Below, piece by piece: positions 10,143-17,728 of a stretch of 64,000 bases of DNA. The stretch comes from Thermoleophilaceae bacterium (GTDB lineage: Bacteria; Actinomycetota; Thermoleophilia; Solirubrobacterales; Thermoleophilaceae), in NCBI GenBank assembly GCA_030447725.1, contig JAUJOQ010000008.1, positions 28,717 through 92,716 of the forward strand, read 5' to 3'. The position numbers were made by a program, and so were the translations under genes. The notes beneath the pieces are model-generated. The model made no database searches and was not told the DNA's origin. It saw nothing but the letters and a program-made list of their open reading frames with translations. Numbering within the stretch: the first letter of the stretch is position 1; each line of letters starts with the position of its first letter.

Positions 10143-10490
10143 ATGATCCTTCGTTTCGCTGTGATTGCCTCGCTGCCGTGCCTCGCGATGGTTGCACCCA
10201 CGATGGCCCCCGCGGACCCTGCCCCTAGGACGACGGCGGCCGCGGGCTCTGGGCCGATAGCGACGGCGGCGGCCTGCCCGGATGCGATTCGGCTGGGGAG
10301 GCGGCGCTACGCCTACTACCAGCACCGCGTGAATTGCAGACGCGCCAGGAGGGCTGTCAGGCGACTCTTCCGCACGCGCGGCCGAAGGGGCACGCCGCGA
10401 GGCTTCCGGTGCAGGTCCGAAAGCGGGTTCCGACGCACCGGAGGGTGTGTCAACTCCAGCCGGACGCGGTACTTCGGCTTTCACCGCTAG
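10143..10490 (+). CDS. Small secreted cysteine-containing protein
   Basis: 115 residues with an N-terminal signal peptide (MILRFAVIASLPCLAMVAP) and a short Cys/Arg-rich mature part: CPDAIRLGRRRYAYYQHRVNC, then CRSESGFRRTGGC and the ending TRYFGFHR. The spacing of four mature cysteines suggests two disulfides in a small secreted domain, a type I associate with actinobacterial hypothetical proteins. No function is assignable. It precedes the subtilase gene by 30 bp on the same strand. Confidence 0.6.
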   Translation: MILRFAVIASLPCLAMVAPTMAPADPAPRTTAAAGSGPIATAAACPDAIRLGRRRYAYYQHRVNCRRARRAVRRLFRTRGRRGTPRGFRCRSESGFRRTGGCVNSSRTRYFGFHR

Positions 10491-10520
10491 CCGGCCGGCC
10501 GGCAGGTCGAGGCCCGCCTC

Positions 10521-11723
10521 GTGGCCCCCATCATTCGAGCCGTAGCCGCCGTCCTGCTGACCGCGGCATCCTGCCTCGTGCCCGTCAGCGACCCGGGCGC
10601 GGCTGCGAGCGCGGCTTCGGGCAAGGCGCCGAACGACCCGCTCTTCAAGTATCAGTGGCACCTTCGAGCCATCCAGGCGCCGGCGGCCTGGGCGGTCTCC
10701 CGAGGCACGGGGGCTACCGTCGCCATCCTGGACACGGGCGTCGCCTATGAGAACCGAGGGATCTACCGCCGTGCCCCCGATCTGGCCGGGACCCGCTTCG
10801 TGCCGGGATGGGACTTCGTCGACGGCGACGCGCACCCGAACGACGAGCCCCGTCTCGACCGCCAGAGCCACGGCACCCACATCGCCGGGATCGTCGCCCA
10901 GACCACGGGCAACGGAATCGGCGTGGCCGGTGTGGCGCCCGAGGCCGCCATCATGCCGATTCGAGTGCTCAGACCGGATACGAGCGGCTCGCCCAGAGCC
11001 ATCGCCAAGGGTTTGCGCTTCGCGGTCGACCACGGCGCCGACATCGCCAACCTCAGCATCGCGGGGCCGTCGGACGCCCCCGTCGTCAAGGACGCCGTCG
11101 ACTATGCGGCGTCGAAGGGTGTGACCGTCGTGGCCTCGGCTGGCAACGACGGACGCTCCTCGGTCAGCTTCCCGGCCGCCTACCCGAAGGTCGTCGCGGT
11201 GGGCGCGACCAGCCGGGACAGGACGCGCGCCCCCTACTCGAACTACGGCCCGGGCCTCGACCTCGTCGCGCCGGCAGGCGACGGCCGGCTCAACTCGACC
11301 GGCGACGGCCTCGAAGACGGCGTGATGCAGCAGACCTTAAGGGGAGGCCCGTCGGTGTGGTGCTACTGCTACATGGCCTCGACCTCGGCTGCGGCGGCCC
11401 AGGTGTCGGGCGTGGCTGCCCTCCTCGTCTCCTCGGGTCAGGCCAGCGGTCCGGCCGAGATCGCCTCGGCCCTGAGTTCGAGCGCGCAGGATCTCGCACC
11501 ACCGGGACGGGACGCCGAACACGGAGCCGGCCTGGTTCAGGCGGCCGCCGCCGTCGCACCCGTCGACAACGCGGCTGGCCGCCGTCCCACCGCGGCCGAC
11601 GATCGATCATCAGCGGCGACTTGGTTGGTCTCTCCCGCACTGGCGGTGGCCGCTGCGGTTCTCGCAGTAGGACTGTTGGGACTCCTGGTCGCCAAACGCA
11701 CACGGCGGACCCGCGTGCGCTGA
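10521..11723 (+). CDS. Membrane-anchored S8 (subtilisin-like) serine protease
   Basis: The 400-residue product has a signal sequence, a catalytic domain (about 45-345) and a C-terminal transmembrane helix (about 370-390) followed by RTRRTRVR. This layout is shared with mycosin-like membrane proteases. Active-site residues are Asp71 (AILDTGV), His117 (SHGTHIAG), oxyanion Asn209 (ASAGND) and Ser289. The serine motif is atypical: MASTSAAAAQVSG instead of the usual GTSMAAPHVSG, with an unusual CYCY just before it. The catalytic serine is kept, so activity is plausible. Start is a GTG or GTG-like codon at 10521; an alternative is not evident. Confidence 0.9.
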   Translation: MAPIIRAVAAVLLTAASCLVPVSDPGAAASAASGKAPNDPLFKYQWHLRAIQAPAAWAVSRGTGATVAILDTGVAYENRGIYRRAPDLAGTRFVPGWDFVDGDAHPNDEPRLDRQSHGTHIAGIVAQTTGNGIGVAGVAPEAAIMPIRVLRPDTSGSPRAIAKGLRFAVDHGADIANLSIAGPSDAPVVKDAVDYAASKGVTVVASAGNDGRSSVSFPAAYPKVVAVGATSRDRTRAPYSNYGPGLDLVAPAGDGRLNSTGDGLEDGVMQQTLRGGPSVWCYCYMASTSAAAAQVSGVAALLVSSGQASGPAEIASALSSSAQDLAPPGRDAEHGAGLVQAAAAVAPVDNAAGRRPTAADDRSSAATWLVSPALAVAAAVLAVGLLGLLVAKRTRRTRVR

Positions 11724-11749
11724 AGAGGCGGCCGGCCCGGGGTGGTGCG

Positions 11750-12195
11750 CTACCAGATCCGGGCGTTCATCCTCGTGTTCGTGCTTTCACGGTTGTATGA
11801 GCGGGGGCCGGTGCGCCCGGAGACGTTGTCGCGCGCGTCGACGGCGTAGAAGTAGGTCGAGCGCGGGCGCAGATCGGTGACGTCGTCGAAGGTCACCCGC
11901 TCGTCCATCCCGGTGGCGCGCCTGCCGACGCTGCGCTGGCGCACCGACAAGCGGCGCTGACGCTCCGATACCTCGAGCAGTCGTTGACTGCCTCCTCGGC
12001 GTTGGCCTGGGACAGGGCGCTCGCGCGCGCTCGGGCGCCAGGAGAGCCGCCTCGTTGACCACGTTCGCCAGGTCCGCTCCGGTCATCCCGTGGGCGTGCT
12101 CGCGATGCGGGTGCGCCTGCCGCTGAGCGCGCCGCCGGAGACATCACCGCCGGCAAAGTAAGTGCGACCACTCCAACGGCGACGGAGACGACCAT
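11750..12195 (-). pseudogene. Mosaic pseudogene: membrane-anchor, FtsH-like and FnIII-like fragments
   Basis: Three pieces in different frames lie end to end. At 12,107-12,195 is a decayed copy of the first codons of the gene at 1-315 (VVSVAVGVVALT..SPAARSA). At about 12,030-12,100 is MTGADLANVVNEAALLA, a signature of the AAA/lid region of FtsH proteases. At 11,750-11,905 is a fibronectin-III-like peptide (LRPRSTYFYAVDARDNVSG). No single frame covers them, so this is not a functional gene. It fills the 667-bp gap between the subtilase and superoxide dismutase genes; 12,196-12,390 holds nothing recognisable. Confidence 0.6.
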
Positions 12196-12390
12196 CTTCT
12201 CGCTTGAGCCGGCTGTTCCGTGGCGCGCAAGGCTCGAGCTGACCTGAGTTCAGCTCCGGGGCCCTGGATCTGAGCCTGAGCGATACTTGGCCCCAAGCGG
12301 GACGGCACCAGCGCAGCTTGCACAAGCGCCCTCGCGCGGCCCGCGGGTGTAGAGGGGCGGGGCCGCCGGCGATGCAGCCCCATCCGGAAC

Positions 12391-13029
12391 CTACGGGTCT
12401 AGGCTGCGGACTGATCCCGAGAGGGCCGGGGCCTCCGCGTAGCGCTCCGCCACCACCTCCCAGTCGATCGTGTGAAACCACGCGTCGATGTAGTCGGGGC
12501 GGCGGTTCTGGTAGCCCAGGTAATAGGCGTGCTCCCAGACGTCGAGCCCTAGCAGCGGCGTGAGGCGGTCGCTGATCGGGTTGTCCTGGTTCGCCGTCGA
12601 AACGACCGCCAGCCGCGAGCCGTCGTGCACGAGCCAGGCCCACCCTGACCCGAAGCGCCCGACGCCCGCCTCCTTGAGCTCGGCCTTGAAGTCCTCGAAG
12701 GACCCGAACGCGGCGGCGATCGCCTCGCCCAGCTCGCGCTGCGGCTCGCCGCCGCCGTGCGGGCTCATGCTGCGCCACAGCATGCAGTGGTTGTACTGGC
12801 CGCCGGCGTTGTCGCGCACGGTGGCGCGCAGCTCGGCCGGCAGCTCGTCGAGGCGCGTGAGGATCTCCCGCGGGCGCACGTCCTGCCACTCGGTGCCAGC
12901 CAGCGCGGCGTTGGCCTTGTCCACGTAGGCCTGGTGGTGGCGGTCGTGGTGGAGCCGCATCGTCTGCTCGTCGATGTGCGGCTCGAGCGCGTCATAGGCG
13001 TAGCGCAGGTCGGGCACCTTGTAGGGCAT
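12391..13029 (-). CDS. sodA: Superoxide dismutase, Mn/Fe family
   Basis: 212 residues, the usual length. The metal-ligand motifs are present: the HHDRHHQAYV helix (His27/28), YNHCMLW (His81) and DVWEHAYYLGYQNRRPDYI (Asp and His). TANQDNP in the C-terminal domain places Gln where manganese enzymes have it, so a Mn-type or cambialistic enzyme is likelier than a strict Fe type; this is inference. The start ATG at 13029 has AAAGGAGAG 5 nt upstream. Cytosolic detoxification of superoxide. Confidence 0.95.
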   Translation of the reverse strand: MPYKVPDLRYAYDALEPHIDEQTMRLHHDRHHQAYVDKANAALAGTEWQDVRPREILTRLDELPAELRATVRDNAGGQYNHCMLWRSMSPHGGGEPQRELGEAIAAAFGSFEDFKAELKEAGVGRFGSGWAWLVHDGSRLAVVSTANQDNPISDRLTPLLGLDVWEHAYYLGYQNRRPDYIDAWFHTIDWEVVAERYAEAPALSGSVRSLDP

Positions 13030-13055
13030 CGGCTCTCCTTTACGGGACCTCGATG

Positions 13056-13394
13056 CTACCGGCCTTCGGGGCCGCCGTTCCCACCGCCCGCCAGCTTGGC
13101 CTCGATCGCGTCGCCCGCCTCGGCGAGCGCGACCAAGGCGCTCCTGTCCAGCTCGGCCACGGGCGCGCCGGCCTTTGCGGCGGGCGCTGAGAGCTGATAG
13201 TGGCGGTGGGGCTTGTCCACCCACACGAGGTACCAGCCCGGGCCGGCCTCGGCCTCCCCACCGCGGGGTCCGGTCTGCTCGCCGCGCTGCACGGCCGCGT
13301 GGTAGACCAGCGCGACGATCGTCTTCGCGACGACGCCCCCGTAGGTCGACCCGATGCGCACCCACGAGTGGCTCTGCTCGGATTCCGCAGGCAT
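13056..13394 (-). CDS. Hypothetical protein upstream of superoxide dismutase
   Basis: 112 residues, soluble, ending 27 bp before the sod start on the same strand. It contains WVRIGSTYGGVVAKTIVALVYHA and WYLVWVDKPHRHY, and an alanine-rich helical C-terminus. It has the codon bias of its neighbours, supporting a real gene, but no strong ribosome-binding site is seen and I recognise no family. It could be cotranscribed with sod. Confidence 0.5.
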   Translation of the reverse strand: MPAESEQSHSWVRIGSTYGGVVAKTIVALVYHAAVQRGEQTGPRGGEAEAGPGWYLVWVDKPHRHYQLSAPAAKAGAPVAELDRSALVALAEAGDAIEAKLAGGGNGGPEGR

Positions 13395-13471
13395 TCCCGA
13401 CAGGATCGCAGGACCGCACGCGGGGCATCGCGCCGGCGCCCCGGATCAGGCGTCGTATGCTTGGCACTCCG

Positions 13472-14509
13472 ATGGGCAACGCGGTGAAGATCGCCGTCGT
13501 GGGAGGGGGCTACGGCGCCAAGGTCGCGCTGCCGGTGTTCGGGGCGCTCGAGGGCTTCGAGCCGATCGCGGTCTGGTCGCGCCGGGCCGAGCGCGCGCAG
13601 GAGCTTGCCGGCGAGGCCGGGATCGCGCTCGGCACCGCCGACCTGGACGAGCTATTCGACTGCCCGGGGCTCGAGGCGGTCCACGTCGCGACGCCGGTGA
13701 CGCTGCACACGGAGGTGGCGATCGCCGCCGCACGCCGCGGCCTGCACGTGCTGTGCGAGAAGCCGCTCGCCGCCGACCTGGCCGGTGCACGCCGAATCGT
13801 GGCCGCGGTCGAGGCGGCCGGCGTGGTCGGCGCCGTGAACTACGGCCGGCGACTGCAGCACGCCCGCGAGCGGGTGCTCGAGCGCGTGCGTGAGACCGTC
13901 GGACGGCCGCGGATGGTCTCGGTGTCGCTCGTGCACACCGATCACGCGGAGCCCGGATCACGTCCGTTCACGTGGGTACAGGACGCGGCGATGGGCGGTG
14001 GCAGGCTCCAGGGCTACGGCGTCCACGACCTCGACCTGCTCTCCGAGGCCTTCGGCGAAGTGGAGGCGGTGGCCGCCGCGACCGAGGTCGGAGTCGCAGA
14101 GCGCGCCACCCCCGACGGCGCGCAGCAGCGGGTGACCGCCGAGGATGCCTACGCGCTGGTGCTGCGCTTCCGCGGCGGCGGACTCGGGCTCGTCAGCCTG
14201 GTCTCCACGGCACGACACGCGCGCGGTGACCTGATCGAGGTCCACGGCGACAGCGGCACGGTACGGCTGGACTCAGAGCGACGGCTGTGGTCGGGCCGAG
14301 CCGGCGAGGAGTTGCGCTGCGAGGGACCGCTGAAGGCCAGCTCGAAGGACGCGTTCGAGCGGGTCGCGCGCTCGTTCTGGTCGGCGATCCGCGAGGGCTC
14401 GCCGCCCGACCCCCCGCTCATCGAGGGACTGCGCGTGCAGGCGCTGCTCGACGCCGTACGCGCCGCCGATGCCGAGCGACGCTGGGTCGTGCCCGAGTCC
14501 GTCGGCTAG
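13472..14509 (+). CDS. Gfo/Idh/MocA-family NAD(P)-dependent oxidoreductase
   Basis: About 345 residues. An N-terminal Rossmann fold (VVGGGYGAKVALP) is followed by the family marker CEKPLA near residue 95 and a C-terminal alpha/beta domain containing GYGVHDLDLL. These enzymes oxidise or reduce sugars and related compounds; the substrate is unknown. Of the possible starts (ATG 13457, ATG 13472, GTG 13484) I chose 13472, closest to the Rossmann strand. It is divergent from the hypothetical gene at 13394. Confidence 0.85.
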   Translation: MGNAVKIAVVGGGYGAKVALPVFGALEGFEPIAVWSRRAERAQELAGEAGIALGTADLDELFDCPGLEAVHVATPVTLHTEVAIAAARRGLHVLCEKPLAADLAGARRIVAAVEAAGVVGAVNYGRRLQHARERVLERVRETVGRPRMVSVSLVHTDHAEPGSRPFTWVQDAAMGGGRLQGYGVHDLDLLSEAFGEVEAVAAATEVGVAERATPDGAQQRVTAEDAYALVLRFRGGGLGLVSLVSTARHARGDLIEVHGDSGTVRLDSERRLWSGRAGEELRCEGPLKASSKDAFERVARSFWSAIREGSPPDPPLIEGLRVQALLDAVRAADAERRWVVPESVG

Positions 14510-14638
14510 CTCGCGCGCCCGAGCCCGACGCCACGGCCGCGCTGCCGCCGACCCCCGCTGTGACCGGACCTGCGAGACTCGGCGAATCGACGCGCTCTGT
14601 CTGGCAATCGCGGGTCACCTGCCCCCGCCGCGGATCCC

Positions 14639-14890
14639 GTGAGCGTGTCCGCGCCCGAACGACCGCAGTTCTGCCCCTGGTGCGGCTCCCCTCTGCCGTT
14701 CGAGGAGCACGGGCACGAGCCGCACTACGAGTCGCTCGCCAAGCAGGCGCGGGCCGGCGGCGCCGACCCGCCGCCATTGCCGGAGCGGGTCGAGGACATA
14801 CTTGCGGGGGAGTCCTACGTCGGCGCCTGCCCAGGATGCCGGGTGGTCAGCCACGTGATCGGGCACCGCGCGCAATCCGGCGCCCGATGA
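14639..14890 (+). CDS. Small zinc-ribbon-like protein
   Basis: 83 residues from a GTG start. Two Cys pairs, C12-P-W-C15 and C64-P-G-C67, fit a four-cysteine zinc ribbon, with His-rich residues (EEHGHEPHY) between them. No other domain is visible. Location in an otherwise empty interval between two larger genes and normal codon usage support it. Function unknown. Confidence 0.55.
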   Translation: MSVSAPERPQFCPWCGSPLPFEEHGHEPHYESLAKQARAGGADPPPLPERVEDILAGESYVGACPGCRVVSHVIGHRAQSGAR

Positions 14891-14933
14891 TCTGCGCAAG
14901 AGGAATGTCTCGAGCGGCTCGCCCTGGTCTGGG

Positions 14934-15317
14934 CTAGCCCGAGGCCGGCGCAGGCACTTCGGCCCGGCGCAGCGCGACGAACTCCTCGTAACGACCGAGG
15001 AAGGCGTCGAGGGTTCCACGCGCCTCGGCCAGCCCCTTGGCCCGACGGTGCAGCTCCTCCATGCCCACGCGCGTGATCTCGTAGATGCGGCGGGCGGGGC
15101 CGGTGCTCGACTGCTCCCACGCGGAGCGCACCAGCCCCTCTTCCTCGAGCTTGCGCAGCGAGCGGTAGAGGCCGCCGGGATCGGAGCCCTCGAAGCCGAA
15201 CGTCCGCAGGCGCTCGAGCAGCTCGTAGCCGTGGGCCGGCTGCTCGCGCAGCAACAGCAGCAGGCATGGCCGAAGGAAGTTCTTCGGCAGGGTCGGCGCA
15301 GCGGGGTCGGCTGTCAC
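14934..15317 (-). CDS. PadR-family transcriptional regulator
   Basis: 127 residues with the PadR winged-helix pattern: LRPCLLLLLREQPAHGYELLERL, then DPGGLYRSLRKLEEEGLV and RRIYEITRVGMEEL, and a C-terminal helical dimerisation segment. The GTG start at 15317 lies 4 nt after the stop of the upstream gene, implying coupling. As the last gene of the three-gene unit with a CooC-like ATPase it may autoregulate that unit; this is inference. Confidence 0.85.
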   Translation of the reverse strand: MTADPAAPTLPKNFLRPCLLLLLREQPAHGYELLERLRTFGFEGSDPGGLYRSLRKLEEEGLVRSAWEQSSTGPARRIYEITRVGMEELHRRAKGLAEARGTLDAFLGRYEEFVALRRAEVPAPASG

Positions 15318-15321
15318 GGGC

Positions 15322-15687
15322 TCAGTGATGAGAGTGAGTCCTCGGGCGCCCCTCCATGCAGTCGGCAGCCGCCTCGGGCGACTCCTGACACCAGCAATCG
15401 GCGTCGCACTCGCCGTGCCCGGGCTTGGTGACGTCGGCGAACTCGTCGGCGAAGCCGCGCTTGCCCGCCTCCGCGCCAACGGCCGTTAGCGAGTAGCCCA
15501 CCGCGGCGGGGGCGAGATAGCCGTCGGCCACGAACCGCTCGACGTAGGCCGTGAGCGTGTCGGCGGGCACGGCGAGGAAGGTCGACAGCTCCCCCGTGGT
15601 CGGCGTCTCGGCGAGCCCCTCGGCGCGCATCCAGTACATCGCCTGCAGCAGCTCGTCACGGACCTTCAGAACCTCGAGCTCACCCAC
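15322..15687 (-). CDS. Winged-helix-like protein with Cys/His-rich tail
   Basis: 121 residues. The first 80 look like a small winged helix (ELLQAMYWMRAEGL, ELSTFLAVPADTLTAYVERFVADGYL). The tail is metal-ligand rich: H91, C94, C98, C100 (GECDADCWC), C110 and a terminal HSHH. This suggests a metal-sensing or metal-delivering protein. Its start overlaps the CooC-like gene by 8 bp and its stop is next to the PadR gene, so the three are one operon. No family name recognised. Confidence 0.7.
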   Translation of the reverse strand: MGELEVLKVRDELLQAMYWMRAEGLAETPTTGELSTFLAVPADTLTAYVERFVADGYLAPAAVGYSLTAVGAEAGKRGFADEFADVTKPGHGECDADCWCQESPEAAADCMEGRPRTHSHH

Positions 15688-16456
15688 TGCTCACCATCCT
15701 TCCGTTGCTTATGACGTGCTCCGCCAACTCGCCGATGGCGCGCATGGACGGAGCATCGGGATCGAAGTCCAGCGGGGAGCTGCGCGCGCGCTCCGCCAGC
15801 AACATGTGTTCGTCGAACGGGACGACGCCGGCGACGTCGATGCCGTTGGAGTCGGCGAACTCCTGCACCGCCTCGAGCTCGCGCTCGTCGCGGACCTTGT
15901 TGGCCACGAGCTTCACGTCCTCTAGCCCGAGGTCGCGTGCCAGGGCCACCATCCGCCGGCCGGTCTCGAGCGACTTGTAGTACGGCTCGACCACGGCAAG
16001 CAGCGCGTCGGCGTACTTCGCCGTGCCACGCGAGAGATGCTCGGGCGATGCCTCCGTGTCGAGGATCGTCACGTCCTGTGCACCGGCGGGCGCCGCCTCG
16101 ATCAGCGTGCGCACCGTGGCGTGCATGCTGCATAGGCAGCCCGTGTCGGCGTGCTGGGGGAGCGCCATCACCAGGAGGCTCACGCCGTCGGGGGCCTCGA
16201 GCGAGTGGCTCGCCGTGACCTCCTCGAAGGAACGGGTGAGCTCGATGCCGTCCTGGCCACGCCGGATCAGGTCCGGGGGCAACGTAGGGACATCGTCCAT
16301 GAGGCTCGGATCGACGCCGAGGGTGAGGGCCAGGTTTGGGTTCGAGTCACCGTCGATGGCGAGCACGCGATGCCCGCTGCGCGCCAGCGTGCGAGCCATC
16401 GTGCCCGATATCGAGGTCTTGCCCGAGCCGCCCTTGCCCGCGATGGCCAGCTTCAC
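15680..16456 (-). CDS. cooC: CooC-like MinD/ParA-family ATPase with CXC motif
   Basis: 258 residues. Deviant Walker A GKGGSGKT (7-14), the SIMIBI signature AIDGDSNPNLALTLG, and a CLC motif (Cys107-Leu-Cys109) in the position of the metal-binding CXC of CooC, the ATPase that inserts nickel into CO dehydrogenase. LDTEASPEHLSRGT follows. The GTG start at 16456 has AAAGG 11 nt upstream. No CO dehydrogenase is seen in this window, so a nickel-chaperone role for another enzyme (for instance hydrogenase) is inference. A close paralogue at 45,887-46,690 has TGA in place of the first Cys codon. Confidence 0.85.
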   Translation of the reverse strand: MKLAIAGKGGSGKTSISGTMARTLARSGHRVLAIDGDSNPNLALTLGVDPSLMDDVPTLPPDLIRRGQDGIELTRSFEEVTASHSLEAPDGVSLLVMALPQHADTGCLCSMHATVRTLIEAAPAGAQDVTILDTEASPEHLSRGTAKYADALLAVVEPYYKSLETGRRMVALARDLGLEDVKLVANKVRDERELEAVQEFADSNGIDVAGVVPFDEHMLLAERARSSPLDFDPDAPSMRAIGELAEHVISNGRMVSSG

Positions 16457-16640
16457 CTGAGATCAACCTTTCGCATACGACCGAATCATTCCTACACCGA
16501 CTTTACCAACCGGGCGTGTGGGCATCGACGGTGCATCCCGGAATCGTGACAGTGAAGCAGCCTTTCGGCGCCAGCTATATGTTTTCTGCCCACAGCGGTC
16601 GCCGGCGTGGTAGATTTCGCGCCGGAAAGAGGAGGGGTCG

Positions 16641-16925
16641 ATGTTGCTATTGGCGCAAGCCACTGAAGTGGGCCGGTCCACGGAGCACACGGGCTGGTAT
16701 ATAGGGCTCGGAATCGGATTTCTGATCGTCTCCGTCGTGGTCGTCCTCGTGGCGACCATCCTCACGCTCGCGTCGCGGATCGGAAGTCAGGCGCGGACAG
16801 GGATCGAGGCGATGGACGAGGCCCGTGAGGCCACGCTCCCCGTCTGGGAGATTCAGAAGATCAACGTTTCGACGACAGCTATCTGGAGAGCGGCGGAGTC
16901 CGCCCGGAAGCTACTGGGAGGCTGA
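16641..16925 (+). CDS. Small single-pass membrane protein (operon gene 1)
   Basis: 94 residues with one hydrophobic helix (about 19-43, IGLGIGFLIVSVVVVLVAT) and an amphipathic C-terminal half. GAGGAGGGG precedes the ATG. First of five consecutive genes for small membrane proteins, divergent from the CooC-like gene across a 184-bp gap. No recognised family. Confidence 0.7.
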   Translation: MLLLAQATEVGRSTEHTGWYIGLGIGFLIVSVVVVLVATILTLASRIGSQARTGIEAMDEAREATLPVWEIQKINVSTTAIWRAAESARKLLGG

Positions 16926-16926
16926 G

Positions 16927-17202
16927 ATGTTCCTGCTCGGTGTAGACGCGGACGAGAAGGTGCTGTGGCAGATCGCGCTGGGGATGGGGCTGGTGGTGGT
17001 TCTCGTGGTCATCGCCCTGCTGACGTTGCTCCACAACCTCGTACGAGACATAGATAGCGCAGTGCACTCGTTGTGGACCGTGACCAAGCGGGTCGCGCAG
17101 AACACGACCGGCCTGTACCAGCTGGCGGGCTCCGGCTCGATACTGCGGGCGCTGCGCGAAGAGATGATACGCCACGACAAGCTGCTCGGGGGCGAGCGAT
17201 GA
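16927..17202 (+). CDS. Small single-pass membrane protein (operon gene 2)
   Basis: 91 residues; hydrophobic helix at about 14-37 (IALGMGLVVVLVVIALLTLL), then a helical soluble part (VRDIDSAVHSLWTVTKRVAQ). It begins one base after the stop of the previous gene. Layout N-terminal helix plus coil-like tail matches its neighbours. Unknown function. Confidence 0.7.
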   Translation: MFLLGVDADEKVLWQIALGMGLVVVLVVIALLTLLHNLVRDIDSAVHSLWTVTKRVAQNTTGLYQLAGSGSILRALREEMIRHDKLLGGER

Positions 17203-17474
17203 GCGAAGGCCTGATGACATTCCTGACCGTTGTCGAGGTCGTGGCGCTCGTGGTTGTGCTCGCGATCGGTCTGCTGATCGTGGCGAGCCAGCTGCGCTCG
17301 ATCTCGGCCAAGCTCGCGGAGGTCACCTGGGGCGCCCGTGCCGTCGAACGCCAGCTGCGTGCCACCCGCTCCAACGTGGGCCAGATGAACTGGGCTCTGG
17401 AGGAGATCGCGTTAACGCTGCCGAGCGTCGTCGACAAGGCTGAGCGGATGGGCCGCGGGACGGTGAGGTCATGA
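17199..17474 (+). CDS. Small single-pass membrane protein (operon gene 3)
   Basis: 91 residues; hydrophobic helix about 8-32 (FLTVVEVVALVVVLAIGLLI), then a helical tail (LRSISAKLAEVTWGARAVER). ATGA overlap with the preceding stop indicates translational coupling. Same architecture as genes 1, 2 and 4. Confidence 0.7.
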   Translation: MSEGLMTFLTVVEVVALVVVLAIGLLIVASQLRSISAKLAEVTWGARAVERQLRATRSNVGQMNWALEEIALTLPSVVDKAERMGRGTVRS

Positions 17475-17719
17475 TCCTGCTGTGGATCGGAAACTTGATC
17501 TTCCTGTTCGTGGTGATCCCGGCGGTGGTGGTCATCCTGAGGCGGGTGATCGAGCCGGCTTTGGAGATCAAAGCGTACGCCGACGACATAATGGAGCATG
17601 GCGCGCAGTTCGGCCCGCATCTGGGGGCGCTGTCGGAGCTCGCCACCACACGGGAGCTGGTTAAACAAGCCAACGGCGACATCGAGCGCTACGTCAGGGC
17701 GCTCGACCGGATCGGCTAG
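17471..17719 (+). CDS. Small single-pass membrane protein (operon gene 4)
   Basis: 82 residues; hydrophobic N-terminus (LLWIGNLIFLFVVIPAVVVI), then EIKAYADDIMEHG and a charged helical tail. ATGA overlap with gene 3. No catalytic motif. Probably one component of a membrane assembly encoded by the operon. Confidence 0.7.
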   Translation: MILLWIGNLIFLFVVIPAVVVILRRVIEPALEIKAYADDIMEHGAQFGPHLGALSELATTRELVKQANGDIERYVRALDRIG

Positions 17720-17728
17720 GAGGCCCCA

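Noticed and set aside
8820..11033. A 737-residue gene that would include the P-domain/RTX protein and run under the subtilase
   Set aside because: The signal peptide and ribosome-binding site at 9,989 mark the true start; the upstream extension is antisense to the subtilase gene.
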